From Planctomycetota bacterium (GTDB lineage: Bacteria; Planctomycetota; Planctomycetia; Isosphaerales; Isosphaeraceae): a stretch of DNA of 55,503 nucleotides. A model generated the notes under the pieces. The model saw only the letters and a list, made by a program, of their open reading frames with translations. It did not search any database and was not told the DNA's origin. Positions 1-8,000 of the stretch are shown here, in pieces; position 1 is the stretch's first letter, and every line of letters begins with the position of its first letter. A program made the position numbers and the translations under genes. The stretch covers positions 1 to 55,503 of the forward strand of contig JAQGHR010000120.1 in assembly GCA_028291545.1 (NCBI GenBank), in the 5' to 3' direction.

Positions 1-537
1 CTCGTTCGATCCTCGGCAGAGACCCTGCACTCCGACACGATCTTCGGGCTCGCGTTCAGCCCGGACGGCAAGAGCCTGGCAAGCGCCGCGGCTGACAAGT
101 TCCTCAAGGTCACAAATGTTGCGGACGGCAAGGAGCTGAAGTCGTTCGAAGGGCACACCGGGCACGTCCTGGCCGTCGATTGGCGGGAGGACGGCAAGCA
201 GCTCGTCACGGGTGGGGCCGATAGCGTCCTCAAGGTCTGGGACGTAGAAACCGGCGACCAACTCCGCACGCTCCAGGCCGCGGGTAAACAGGTCACGGCC
301 GTGCGATGGGGCCGAGGTACGGGAATCACCACCGTCGCGGGGGCATCGGGCGACAAACTCGTGCGATTCTGGAACCCGGCCGATGGTAGCATTCCCCGCA
401 CGTTTACCGGTCCGGTCGATTATGTCTTCGGCGTGGCGATCTCCAAAGACCGTTCCCGGGTTGCCGCGGGAGGGGCCGACGGAGTGCTCTTCCTCTGGAA
501 CGGCGACAACGCGCAAGTGATTCGCAAGGTCGAGTAG
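1..537 (+). CDS. WD40-repeat protein, C-terminal part (5' truncated by window edge)
   Basis: The frame is open from the first base of the window to a TAG stop. It encodes about four WD40 blades, visible as repeated cores such as FSPDGKSLASAAADKFLKV, LVTGGADSVLKVWDVETG, AGASGDKLVRFWN and AAGGADGVLFLWNG, each ending a beta-propeller strand. WD40 propellers are scaffolds for protein binding. In planctomycetes they are often the C-terminal part of large secreted proteins that begin with cytochrome-c-like or DUF1549-type domains, but the N-terminus is outside this window, so nothing can be said about fusion partners. The last blade runs almost to the stop, so the propeller closes at the C-terminus. 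The family is clear; the specific function is unknown. Confidence 0.85.
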   Translation, partial: LVRSSAETLHSDTIFGLAFSPDGKSLASAAADKFLKVTNVADGKELKSFEGHTGHVLAVDWREDGKQLVTGGADSVLKVWDVETGDQLRTLQAAGKQVTAVRWGRGTGITTVAGASGDKLVRFWNPADGSIPRTFTGPVDYVFGVAISKDRSRVAAGGADGVLFLWNGDNAQVIRKVE

Positions 538-573
538 ACGCCCCGCCGGCTCACTGCCCCGATCAAATCGCGG

Positions 574-1071
574 CTAACCGGCCCTTCGATGCGAGGACCG
601 CTTGCGCCTGGGTGCGATCGGGTCGGCAAACCGGGCGCGGATCGGGTTCTCGACGGCCTCGAAGTCGCGATATCGGAGCCGGATTCCCTCGTGACGCGTA
701 TTACCCTCGATGACGATCTCATTCCCGCCGGAGAGGCTCGCGTCCACGACGGTCGTCAAGTGATAAAGGCTGCCGAAGGGCGGCACCGCCCCACGCTCGC
801 AATCGAGAAAAACAAACTCGACCTCGTCCTCGGTTGCAAGGGTCAACCCCGTGGCCTGGAGAGCCGACCCGAGGCGTGCCATGTCGATTCGATGCGTGGC
901 GGGCAAGACGGCCAGCACATATCCCGCTCCGAACCGAACCAGCACGGATTTGGCCACCCTGGCGCCTGTAACATGCACGCTCTGTGCAAGATGCGCCGCC
1001 GAAGGCGAGGGGCTATGAAGCAGAGTTTCGTGGGGGACGTGCCGACCTCGCAGGTACTCGCGTATCATCAT
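574..1071 (-). CDS. YbaK/ProX-family aminoacyl-tRNA deacylase-like protein
   Basis: This 165-aa protein consists of a single YbaK/aminoacyl-tRNA synthetase-associated domain. Family members hydrolyse mischarged aminoacyl-tRNAs in trans. Visible family features are the N-terminal YLRGRHVPHETLLHSPS segment, the ARVAKSVLVR strand with the lysine expected in the active site, and the GAVPPFGSLY loop, which is typical of the YeaK/ProX branch. The longer open frame adds 32 residues that do not look like family sequence. I start at tandem ATGs (1069-1071 and 1066-1068), preceded on the minus strand by a GAGG-type ribosome site about 8 nt upstream. It converges on the WD40 gene. The substrate amino acid cannot be told from sequence by eye. 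Confidence 0.8.
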   Translation of the reverse strand: MMIREYLRGRHVPHETLLHSPSPSAAHLAQSVHVTGARVAKSVLVRFGAGYVLAVLPATHRIDMARLGSALQATGLTLATEDEVEFVFLDCERGAVPPFGSLYHLTTVVDASLSGGNEIVIEGNTRHEGIRLRYRDFEAVENPIRARFADPIAPRRKRSSHRRAG

Positions 1072-1210
1072 CGAACTCGCCTCACTTTGGTGCCGCCTCA
1101 AGGTGATTGATGGAATTATAGCTAATGTGGAGAGCGCAGGAAGCTTGAGACAGTGATTTCTGGGCAAAGCTTGCCGGTTCTATGGATGGTAAGGATAAGA
1201 CAGGTTCTGT

Positions 1211-1216
1211 TAGAAT
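1211..1216 (+). promoter_or_regulatory. Possible -10 element of the rnpB promoter
   Basis: TAGAAT lies about 6-10 nt before the predicted 5' end of the RNase P RNA, the expected position for a sigma-70 -10 hexamer. No convincing -35 hexamer is seen 16-18 nt upstream. Confidence 0.4.
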
Positions 1217-1220
1217 ATCG

Positions 1221-1684
1221 TGTGGGTCGCGACGGCCGGGACGGTCGCTCCAGCGCCCGACATCCTGGCGACAGGATGTTGGGGACGAGCCAGAGAGGAA
1301 AGTCCGGACTCCTCAGGGCACGGTGGTGGATAATACCCACCGTCCGGATTCGTTCGGACAGGGAAAGTACCACAGAAAACAGACCGCCTCGGCGGAGCTT
1401 TCGGGCTTCGCCGGGGTAAGGGTGAAACGGTGAGGTAAGAGCTCACCAGCGAGGGGGGCGACCCCCTCGGCTTGGCAAACCCCACCGGGAGCAAGACCAA
1501 ATAAGGGAGGAGCGCTGCGGGGAATTGTTTCGACAACTCTCCTGGCGCGCGGGTCGGCCCGGTCCGCCATCACTCCCGGGTAGGTCGCTTGAGGCGGCGG
1601 GAGACCGCCGTCCCAGAGAAATGGCCGTCCGGGGCCTTCGGGCTCTCGACAGAATCCGGCTTATACGGCCGTCGCACCCACTTT
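1221..1684 (+). ncRNA. rnpB: RNase P RNA (bacterial type A)
   Basis: This is the catalytic RNA of ribonuclease P, which matures tRNA 5' ends. The universally conserved blocks are all present in order: GAGGAAAGTCCGG near 1299, ACAGAAAACAGACCGCC near 1374, GGTAAGGGTGAAACGGTG near 1416, GGTAAGAGCTCACCAGC near 1434, and ACAGAATCCGGCTTAT near 1650. The ends are set by helix P1: GTGGGTCGCGACGGCCG at 1222 pairs with CGGCCGTCGCACCCAC ending at 1681, with one bulge. At about 460 nt it is longer than the roughly 380-nt type A RNA of E. coli. The extra length appears to lie in peripheral helices rather than the core. The neighbouring protein genes have no link to tRNA processing. Confidence 0.96.
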
Positions 1685-1718
1685 ACTTCGACTCGTTCAC
1701 GTCATACCAAAGAACCGG

Positions 1719-3236
1719 TCACGCCCGGTCCGCCGAGCCATCCGGTCGGTCCCACGAGGATAGGACGGCCTCTTCCTTGGTCGGGAAGATATCCAGGAGG
1801 ATCGGCAGGCGAATCTGCTCCAGAAATTGGGCAATCCGCACGTGGGGCTGGCAGAGGCGAAGCGCGCCCCCGAGTCGATCGAGACGAAGGTGGAACGCGA
1901 CGAGTAAACCCAGGGTCGCGTTGGATAATCGTCCGGCGTGTTCCAGATTCAGGACGACGCGCCGCGACGACCCGCCCTCGATCAAGGCGGAAAGCTCTTC
2001 GCGAATGACGTCCGGCTCCGCGGTCTGAAGTAGATTCGGGTCGAGAGGTGTCACGACCACCACGTCCTGGATCACCTCGATGCGCAACGGCCGCGAGGTA
2101 GAAGGCACCTCATAGGCGGTCTCGGAACTCGACAACGCGCGAGTCGGCTCCTCGTCGGAATCGTGGCCAACCCAGTTGACGATCTGGGCCTCGTCAATGG
2201 AGGACCGCCGCGAATTATCGATCGAAATCAAGAACTTGAAGGGACCAATCCGCAGCCGGTCCCCCGCGAAGACTTCGACTTCTGCGCGACCGAGTGGCTT
2301 GCCATTGAGGCTCGTACCGTTCGTGGAAGCGAGATCACGCACCCAGGCTCGCACCCCATCGGAACGAACGAACGCATGTTTTCGGCTGAGGAAGGCATGA
2401 TCGGACCGGACCCGACATTCGGCGTCGCGGCCGATCACCAGGCCATCCTCACCGATCAACACTTTCCGTCCCGTCGAACGTCCTTCGGCCACCACGAGGC
2501 AGGGAATCTGGTGTCGCAAGGCGGGGGGCGGGGACACCGGATCGACGGTCGTGATCCCGGAACTCGAGGACATCAGGGGCTCCTCCACCTTGCGCTTCAG
2601 GGAATTCAATCCAAACAGAAGGGCCTGGGGGAGCGGTCGAGGGCCTTGCTCGGGCCAGGGGCCTCCGAGGGCCGTCGATTCATCCGGCGGGACCGGGAAA
2701 GAGCTGGTCAGCGGGCTCAGGCCGACCACCGGTAAGAGTTCCGGGCGGAGGTTCACGACCTTGAGCAGACCGCCTCCCTCTTCCTCGCAGAGATTGGCCG
2801 CATTCGCCAACACCGGCAGGACGAGGCACGAAAGTCGCTCGACGACGGAAAAGTCGATGACCAGCCGACGGTGTCCCGCGCAGATCAGGTCGATCAACTC
2901 CTCGCCGAGTTCTTGAAGATCCGACTCCTTCACCAGTGACTTATCGCGGAGACGGACGACGGTCGCTCCCGTCTTTTTCGAGACGGAGACCCGTTTCCAG
3001 CCCGGTGCGGAATCCAGGGCTTTCTGCGATGGCTTGAGTTCCGTTCGTCTCGGATTAAAGATTTCGAACGCCCTTCGATGCCAATCATCCATCCCGTCTC
3101 CCGGAACGCCGCCCCCCTCGCGATCGAGGTTCCCGGCGACCCATGCCTCGATACGCTCGATCGGGTCAATAGCTTCGGTCTGGAATGCTGCTGTCCGTGA
3201 AGCCGTAGGCCCGGTCGAGGTCGTACCACACAGCAT
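1719..3236 (-). CDS. STAS-FHA-STAS domain signalling protein
   Basis: This protein of about 505 aa combines two anti-sigma-antagonist-like STAS domains with a central forkhead-associated (FHA) domain. The FHA core is clear: VIGRDAEC, then LSRKHAFVRSDG, then LASTNGTSLNGKPLG, i.e. the phosphothreonine-binding GR, SxxH and NG signature. The first STAS domain contains RRLVIDFSVVERLSCLVLP and the second RRVVLNLEHAGRLSNATLGL; both keep a serine near the usual phosphorylation position. FHA domains bind Ser/Thr-kinase products and STAS domains partner with RsbW-type kinases, so it probably relays phosphorylation signals in the cytoplasm. The start is uncertain: 3236 has AGAGG 9 nt upstream, 3092 (ATG after GGGAGACGGG) is an alternative, and the frame stays open to 3314. 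Confidence 0.8.
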   Translation of the reverse strand: MLCGTTSTGPTASRTAAFQTEAIDPIERIEAWVAGNLDREGGGVPGDGMDDWHRRAFEIFNPRRTELKPSQKALDSAPGWKRVSVSKKTGATVVRLRDKSLVKESDLQELGEELIDLICAGHRRLVIDFSVVERLSCLVLPVLANAANLCEEEGGGLLKVVNLRPELLPVVGLSPLTSSFPVPPDESTALGGPWPEQGPRPLPQALLFGLNSLKRKVEEPLMSSSSGITTVDPVSPPPALRHQIPCLVVAEGRSTGRKVLIGEDGLVIGRDAECRVRSDHAFLSRKHAFVRSDGVRAWVRDLASTNGTSLNGKPLGRAEVEVFAGDRLRIGPFKFLISIDNSRRSSIDEAQIVNWVGHDSDEEPTRALSSSETAYEVPSTSRPLRIEVIQDVVVVTPLDPNLLQTAEPDVIREELSALIEGGSSRRVVLNLEHAGRLSNATLGLLVAFHLRLDRLGGALRLCQPHVRIAQFLEQIRLPILLDIFPTKEEAVLSSWDRPDGSADRA

Positions 3237-3565
3237 GGCTGGCATCCTCTGGCGAAGATGGGTCAGGAGATCCCCAATAGCTGGAATCGTGCGGAAGCCA
3301 CTCGCTTCCGGCACCCGACCTCGGCTGCATCGCCTACTTTGGATAAGCGTGATTTCTTCGGCATTGGCCCAAATTCTTTTTCGAAGCGTTCAACTGAGGG
3401 TGAGTTGCCTCACCAATCGTGTTCTTCATACACCAAGAAATATTAGTATTTCACATGACGACAATCGATGATCGTGAAGTCTCATTGACCGCCCGAACGC
3501 GGTGGAGTATCGTCCCGCCGCGATCCCGACAGGTCGCCTTGGATGGGTGCGAACGAGGGAGACAT
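3237..3565. other. Intergenic region between divergent genes
   Basis: No gene is supported here. It is the upstream region of both the STAS-FHA gene and the HEAT lipoprotein, and its second half is AT-rich for this genome (TTCTTTTT near 3375, AATATTAGTATTT near 3441), which fits promoter DNA. A small perfect hairpin, GGTGAG-TTGC-CTCACC, lies at 3399-3414 and could be an operator. No confident -35/-10 pair was found. The upstream extension of the STAS-FHA frame covers the first about 80 bases. Confidence 0.5.
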
Positions 3566-3946
3566 GTGGCATCCCGCCTGACTCGGAAAATTCTCTGGGG
3601 AGTGACGTTGCTGGCAATCATGCCGGGATGTTCCCTTGCACCCAAGAATTTCAAGGCGATCAAGAATCCGGCGCCACTGGTGCGAGCGCGAGCGATCTCG
3701 ATGGGTCGCCACCTCCCGGACCCGGCCGTCGTGCCCTCGCTGCTCAGATCGCTCGACGATAAGGACCAGGTCGTGAGGCTCGCCGCATTCGCGGAGTTGA
3801 AGAAACGGTCGGGGCAAGATTTCGGGTACATACCCTACGCTGAGCCGAACGAGCGAGCCCCCGCCGTCGCGATGTGGAAATCGTGGTGGGAGGGCCAGGG
3901 TCAAGATTCCCAGCCTGGGCTACCCCGATCCCGGCGATTCCGCTAG
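3566..3946 (+). CDS. HEAT-repeat lipoprotein
   Basis: The predicted protein has 126 aa. I prefer a GTG start at 3566, preceded by GAGGGAGA about 5 nt upstream. It yields an immediate signal peptide, VASRLTRKILWGVTLLAIMPGC, with a lipobox-like cysteine at residue 22, implying export and lipidation. The mature part has one or two HEAT-like helical repeats: PAPLVRARAISMGRHL, then DPAVVPSLLRSLDDKDQVVR and LAAFAELKKRSG. This pattern is common in planctomycete 'HEAT repeat domain' lipoproteins thought to mediate protein contacts. The longer frame back to 3419 would bury the signal peptide and is rejected. Its short C-terminal tail is rich in Arg and Pro. It stands alone upstream of the MlaE-like gene. 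Confidence 0.6.
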   Translation: MASRLTRKILWGVTLLAIMPGCSLAPKNFKAIKNPAPLVRARAISMGRHLPDPAVVPSLLRSLDDKDQVVRLAAFAELKKRSGQDFGYIPYAEPNERAPAVAMWKSWWEGQGQDSQPGLPRSRRFR

Positions 3947-4059
3947 ACTCCGCCCGGACTTGATGGGTCACGCAAGCGCGCCCTCATGACCCCAAGAAAA
4001 TAGGCGAGTTTCGCGCCCCCCCTGTGAACACGCCCCAACGAGGCCACGGAAGGCCCGCC

Positions 4060-4935
4060 ATGAGCATTCCCGCCAACGCTGAACGCGCAGTTCTTCGAAG
4101 CCGCATCGCCTGGCTCCCGCTGGGCCGACTCGCCGACCTGGGAGGAATCGCCATCCTCGCGGTGAAGGCCCTACGCGCATTGATCCGACCGTCCCCGAAC
4201 AGCCCGCCTCTGGTGCCCGCCGTGATGGGTCAGATGACGTGGATGCTGGCGATGGGAATCCCTCTCGTCGGCCTGGTTCATCTCTCCTTCGGCTCGTTCC
4301 TGGCGATGCAAGCCTATTTTGGGGCGACCTTTACCGAGGGTGCGGGCGCCGTCGTCGGGGTAGGACTCATCCGCAATGTGGCCCCATTACTGAGCGGGTT
4401 TATCCTGGCGGGACTGATCGCCGTCAAGGTGACCTCCGACCTACGCGGAGGCCTCCGACCCGGACTGGACGACCGGCGGAGCGTGCCCGATCGCGACGTC
4501 CTCCAGGGCGCGCGGCCCGATGATCGACCTAGACCCGATGCAGGCCGAGTTGCCCTCGCTCGTCTCCTCGCCGCCGCCATCTCCGGCCCCGTGCTTGCCG
4601 CCTGGGGCGTGGCCGTCGGCACAACGATGGGCCTGCTCGTCACCAAGTCCATGCTGGGCCAATCGCCGGCGATCTTCCTCGGGAAAATTGCCGAGATGCT
4701 CCGACCCGTCGATGTCGCGGGGATGGTCGTCAAGGGTGCGGGTTTCGCGGCGATGGCCGCGCTGATCTCCACGTTCGAGGGGCTCCGTCACGATCGCGAT
4801 GGCGGCCCGGACACTTACCGGGCCGTATTTCGATCCATCTTCATGATCCTTTTCCTGAACTTCACCTGGTTCAACCTGGTCTACCTCGCGAGCGACCCGT
4901 TCGGTCCCGACGTCGCCGCGGCACCGGCCGGATGA
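4060..4935 (+). CDS. MlaE-like ABC transporter permease (divergent)
   Basis: This 291-aa integral membrane protein of the MlaE/YrbE permease family acts with MCE proteins in lipid transport across the envelope. The start is ATG 4060 with GGAAGG 6 nt upstream; an earlier GTG at 4024 lacks such a site. Family landmarks are QMTWMLAMGIPLVGLVHLSFG, GAGAVVGVGLIRNVAPLLSGFILAG and a C-terminal helix near SIFMILFLNFTWFNLVYL. The cytoplasmic segment that normally carries the EQxDAL...MGVDP coupling motif is replaced by a polar Arg/Asp/Pro-rich stretch (around residues 127-165) before membrane sequence resumes at ARLLAAAISGPVLAAWG. The MCE gene follows 13 nt after the stop. No MlaF-type ATPase is adjacent. 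Confidence 0.8.
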   Translation: MSIPANAERAVLRSRIAWLPLGRLADLGGIAILAVKALRALIRPSPNSPPLVPAVMGQMTWMLAMGIPLVGLVHLSFGSFLAMQAYFGATFTEGAGAVVGVGLIRNVAPLLSGFILAGLIAVKVTSDLRGGLRPGLDDRRSVPDRDVLQGARPDDRPRPDAGRVALARLLAAAISGPVLAAWGVAVGTTMGLLVTKSMLGQSPAIFLGKIAEMLRPVDVAGMVVKGAGFAAMAALISTFEGLRHDRDGGPDTYRAVFRSIFMILFLNFTWFNLVYLASDPFGPDVAAAPAG

Positions 4936-4948
4936 GGAGGATATCGGG

Positions 4949-6211
4949 ATGAGTCGAGCATCGAGTCGCGAAGTCGGAGTCGGCCTGCTCGTGCTGGTGG
5001 CCATCACCGGGCTCGGAGGCCTTCTCGTCGTTTCGGGAGGAGGCCCGGGCTTCCTCACGCCCAGAAGGTCGATCGACGTGGTGTTCCGCGATGGCCAAGG
5101 TCTCCGAGTGGGCAGCCCGGTCCGGGTCGCGGGGATTGACTCGGGACGGGTAGACCACATTGACCTGGCCGAGGTCGAAGGAACGCTACGTGCCCGGGTT
5201 CGGATCTCCATCCCAGCCTCGCTGGCCACCAAGCTTCGACAGGACGTCAAGGTCGCGGTTCAGTCGGGGCTGACCGGGCAGTGCGTAGTCAACATCGTCT
5301 CCTCGGGCCGGTCGAGTGTCGCGCTGGTTCGCGGACAGCTCGTCATGGGGGTCGAGTCCTCGTTCTTTGATCCTGTCCTCCAGCAAGTTGGGCTGGGGCC
5401 CGAAGAGCGTAGCCACCTCAGCCATACCATTGCCGAAGTCCGGCAGACCGTCGACGCGGCCGGTCCGAAGTTACGGCGTGCCCTTGGCGCACTCCAGGAA
5501 GCCGCCGTGGCGCTGCAGGAAACCGTGGAACAGACCAAGCCGAAAGTTGTGGCAACCGCCGGCCATGTCGAGGAGATGGTCGGACGGCTCGATGATGCCA
5601 AAGTCGAGGAACTGATCAAGACCTTACGCGGGGTCCTCACCCAGACGGAGGCCCTTGTGCGTCAAACGGGACCGAAGCTCGGTGCGACGTTGACCAACGT
5701 CGCGGAGCTCTCGGCCACTGTTAGCGCACTGGCCAAGGACGAGAAACCCAAGGTCGATGCGCTGCTCGTCGGGCTGAACGGGACACGAGTCAAGGCGGAT
5801 CGCGTGTTGGCGAACGCGGAATCGATGACCGGCACGGGGGCTTCGATCTTGGCGAAGAACCGCGGCGACATCGAGCGAGTGATGGCGAATGCCCGCGACG
5901 CGAGCGACTTTGGGGTCAAACTCGTCCAGAAGCTCGTTGCCAACCCGTTCTATCTCAGCCCATTCTACAAGCCCACGGCCGCCGACCTGAAGGCACAAGA
6001 GGTCTATGACTCGGCCAACGTCTTCATGAACGGGGCCAAGGAACTGGACGACGCGATCAAGTCGCTCCAGGCGATGCAGACTCGACCGATGACCGAGCAG
6101 GACAGGAAAGCCTACCAGCTGCTGTTTGGAGAGGCCTGGGAGTTGAAAAATAAGCTCAAAGTCACCCAACAACGTCTCGCGGAACAGTTGAACACCCCAA
6201 CGCGACGCTGA
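4949..6211 (+). CDS. MCE-domain (MlaD-like) lipid transport protein
   Basis: The protein has 420 aa. A single N-terminal membrane anchor (residues about 8-30, VGVGLLVLVAITGLGGLLVV) leads into one MCE domain (about 40-120) with the hallmark GLRVGSPVRVAGIDSGRV and the QSGLTGQCVVNI strand. The remaining about 280 residues are mostly helical and probably coiled coil, including repeated TVDAAGPKLRRALG-, QTKPKVVATAGHV- and QTGPKLGATLTNV-like heptad-rich segments. MCE proteins form substrate-binding rings that pass lipids between membranes, working with an MlaE permease. The start at 4949 has a perfect AGGAGG about 8 nt upstream and lies 13 nt after the permease stop, so the two are translated together. 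No outer-membrane lipoprotein or ATPase partner follows. Confidence 0.88.
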   Translation: MSRASSREVGVGLLVLVAITGLGGLLVVSGGGPGFLTPRRSIDVVFRDGQGLRVGSPVRVAGIDSGRVDHIDLAEVEGTLRARVRISIPASLATKLRQDVKVAVQSGLTGQCVVNIVSSGRSSVALVRGQLVMGVESSFFDPVLQQVGLGPEERSHLSHTIAEVRQTVDAAGPKLRRALGALQEAAVALQETVEQTKPKVVATAGHVEEMVGRLDDAKVEELIKTLRGVLTQTEALVRQTGPKLGATLTNVAELSATVSALAKDEKPKVDALLVGLNGTRVKADRVLANAESMTGTGASILAKNRGDIERVMANARDASDFGVKLVQKLVANPFYLSPFYKPTAADLKAQEVYDSANVFMNGAKELDDAIKSLQAMQTRPMTEQDRKAYQLLFGEAWELKNKLKVTQQRLAEQLNTPTRR

Positions 6212-6469
6212 TTTGAGGATTACCTAATCGCGATTTCCGTACCTCAAGTTAAATTCGGAACGCGATCGAGCCGATGAATAGGGTCGGAGAGACTTGCGGA
6301 ACGGATCGCGAACGGAGGCCGGAGGGGAGTGAACCCGACCGCCCCGCTGGCTGAACCCGAACCAGAGAGTCCGAGGGATCTCGCGAGGGGGCCGTCGCGG
6401 CTTCCGAGATCCCAAGCGTCGCCGGCCGCCCGACCGCCGGCAATCTTGCATCCAAAGGAGAGGCATACA

Positions 6470-6754
6470 GTGGAAATCCACGGCGCCGGAGGGACCCAGG
6501 GTCCCCAACCGATCTATCCTCGCCTGGCCGCCTTCAGCGTGGAGGCCGGAGGCACGATCCACGCGGGAGTGCCTCGCGATCAGGTGGAGATCTCCCCACT
6601 CGGCCAGATGCTCGACGGCATCGGCCAACTCCCGGAAATCCGCCACGAGAAGGTCGAGGCCATCCGGGCCCAGATCGCCTCGGGCGTGTACGAGACCCCC
6701 GAGAAGCTCGAACTGGCGATGGATCGCCTGCTCGACGAGCTGAGCGGCTGGTAA
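6470..6754 (+). CDS. flgM: FlgM-family anti-sigma-28 factor
   Basis: This 94-aa protein ends in the FlgM anti-sigma-28 domain: IRHEKVEAIRAQIASGVYET followed by PEKLELAMDRLLDEL, the helices that clamp FliA. The N-terminal half (GAGGTQGPQPIYPR...) is low-complexity and probably disordered, as in FlgM. I start at GTG 6470, which has AAAGGAGAGG just upstream; the longer frame to 6329 adds an unlikely Pro/Arg-rich segment and lacks a ribosome site. FlgM normally holds the flagellar sigma factor until the hook is complete. No flagellar gene lies in this window, so the gene is isolated from its usual partners and its target is inferred. The symbol denotes the family. Confidence 0.75.
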   Translation: MEIHGAGGTQGPQPIYPRLAAFSVEAGGTIHAGVPRDQVEISPLGQMLDGIGQLPEIRHEKVEAIRAQIASGVYETPEKLELAMDRLLDELSGW

Positions 6755-7083
6755 GTCTCGCTCTGCGACGGATCGCGACCGGACTGTCTTGCTCAAGGGC
6801 CGGACGCGTACCGCTCGGACCTTCCCCTCGGGGAATTGAGGTCCGGCCGGCACGCGCCCGGCCTTGACGTTGCGCAACGACGGCGTGCATAGCCTATTCC
6901 TCGCCCCTTCCCACGAACGAACGAACCTGGGTGAGCCTGCTCCTCAGGGACCGCGTTCTTGAGCGAAGTTCCAGGCGGCGGGTGTCGATACTAGCGATCA
7001 AAGGGATTCTCAACGTCGTCCGAGACCCAGGGCCAGGACGGCCCCGTTCGGTTCCGGCGCGATTCGCGACTAGGAGGTCATGG
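6755..7083. other. Intergenic region with hairpin and possible promoter
   Basis: No gene is supported. A hairpin with arms CGGACCT (6816-6822) and AGGTCCG (6839-6845) encloses a smaller CCCC/GGGG stem; it could end the flgM transcript, but there is no T run. TTGACG at 6864-6869 resembles a -35 box and overlaps a 10-bp palindrome GTTGCGCAAC (6869-6878), which could be an operator. The matching -10 is poor. AGGAGG at 7072-7077 is the ribosome site of the next gene. Confidence 0.4.
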
Positions 7084-7923
7084 ATGGTCTCGCATCGAAC
7101 CAAGAGGCTGGGCATGAGCTTGGCCGCCTCGGGCGTGTTGCTCGGCTTCGTCACCGCGCCCTCCTTGCGTGGAGACGAACCCAGCCGCATCGGCCGTCTC
7201 TTCCGTCTGGGCGGCACGACCAAGTCGTCCGATTCCACGGCGGTCGGCAAACCGGCCTCGAGCAACAAGCCCGATGCACCGTCGCGGCCGTTCTCGGACC
7301 CTTCGAACTCGACCGGCCAGCCGATTTCCACTTCGCCTGGCTATTCCCTTCCGCCGAATCACCCGGGGACCCCGCCGTCGAACAACCGGATCGCTCCGCA
7401 GCCCCGGGTAAGCAAGGCCGCGACCGAGTCCGACCCGATGGTCACGCGGATCTCAATCGGCCGAAGCGACGACGGAAAGCAATTCTGCATGTTCATGCAG
7501 GTCTTCGCCGACGGCACCGTCCTGGATAGCGAGGGCGTCCACAAGGTCGGGGCCGAGAGCCTTCGCCCGATCGCCCAGGTGATCCAGTCCGGCGAACTCG
7601 ACAAGGTCGCCCGATATTGCGGTGGGCCGGCGGCCGACTTCATCGAACAGGTTCAGGTGGTGACCTACGACCGCTATCGAGGGCGTCTGCGGGCCACGTC
7701 TTTCTCATTCTCCGGCAACCCCCAGGGCTGCGATCCGTCCGTCCGGCACCTGAATGCGGCCCTCGACGCGCTTCAGTCCAAGCTCTCGGGACCTCCCGTC
7801 TCGGCTCCTCCTGGCTCGGCCGGGAATGCCGCCTCAGGCACCACAGGATCGACTAGCGTGGCTCCCCTACCGTCGGTGATCCCGCGGAACGCGCAATCGA
7901 TCGGGCTTTCTCCGGATTCCTGA
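7084..7923 (+). CDS. Secreted hypothetical protein
   Basis: I do not recognise this 279-aa family. ATG 7084 sits 6 nt after AGGAGG. An overlapping ATG at 7080 is in a different frame, and the longer in-frame start at 6931 has no ribosome site. The N-terminus is a signal peptide (about residues 1-30, KRLGMSLAASGVLLGFVTAPSL). Then comes a Ser/Pro/Asn-rich low-complexity linker to about residue 115. A compact domain follows with VTRISIGRSDDGKQFCMFMQ, VFADGTVLDSEGVHKVG and QVVTYDRYRGRLRATSFSFSG, which looks like a small beta-rich fold. The C-terminal 40 residues are again Ser/Gly/Pro rich. The protein is probably periplasmic or surface-exposed. It is monocistronic. Confidence 0.65.
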   Translation: MVSHRTKRLGMSLAASGVLLGFVTAPSLRGDEPSRIGRLFRLGGTTKSSDSTAVGKPASSNKPDAPSRPFSDPSNSTGQPISTSPGYSLPPNHPGTPPSNNRIAPQPRVSKAATESDPMVTRISIGRSDDGKQFCMFMQVFADGTVLDSEGVHKVGAESLRPIAQVIQSGELDKVARYCGGPAADFIEQVQVVTYDRYRGRLRATSFSFSGNPQGCDPSVRHLNAALDALQSKLSGPPVSAPPGSAGNAASGTTGSTSVAPLPSVIPRNAQSIGLSPDS

Positions 7924-8000
7924 CCGGTACGAAACTCGTATTCCGACCCAGGCCATCGGCGCGGGCGACGGTCCACTGATCGGACCGTCGCTCTCGCGTG

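Noticed and set aside
3399..3414. Hairpin GGTGAG/CTCACC as a terminator
   Set aside because: The stem is only 6 bp, there is no T run, and it lies between divergent promoters, so an operator or chance is more likely.
4441..4580. Possible frameshift in the MlaE-like gene
   Set aside because: The polar central stretch looked foreign, but neither other frame gives the missing MlaE motif, and the original frame runs straight into good membrane sequence on both sides. A divergent insertion is the simpler reading.
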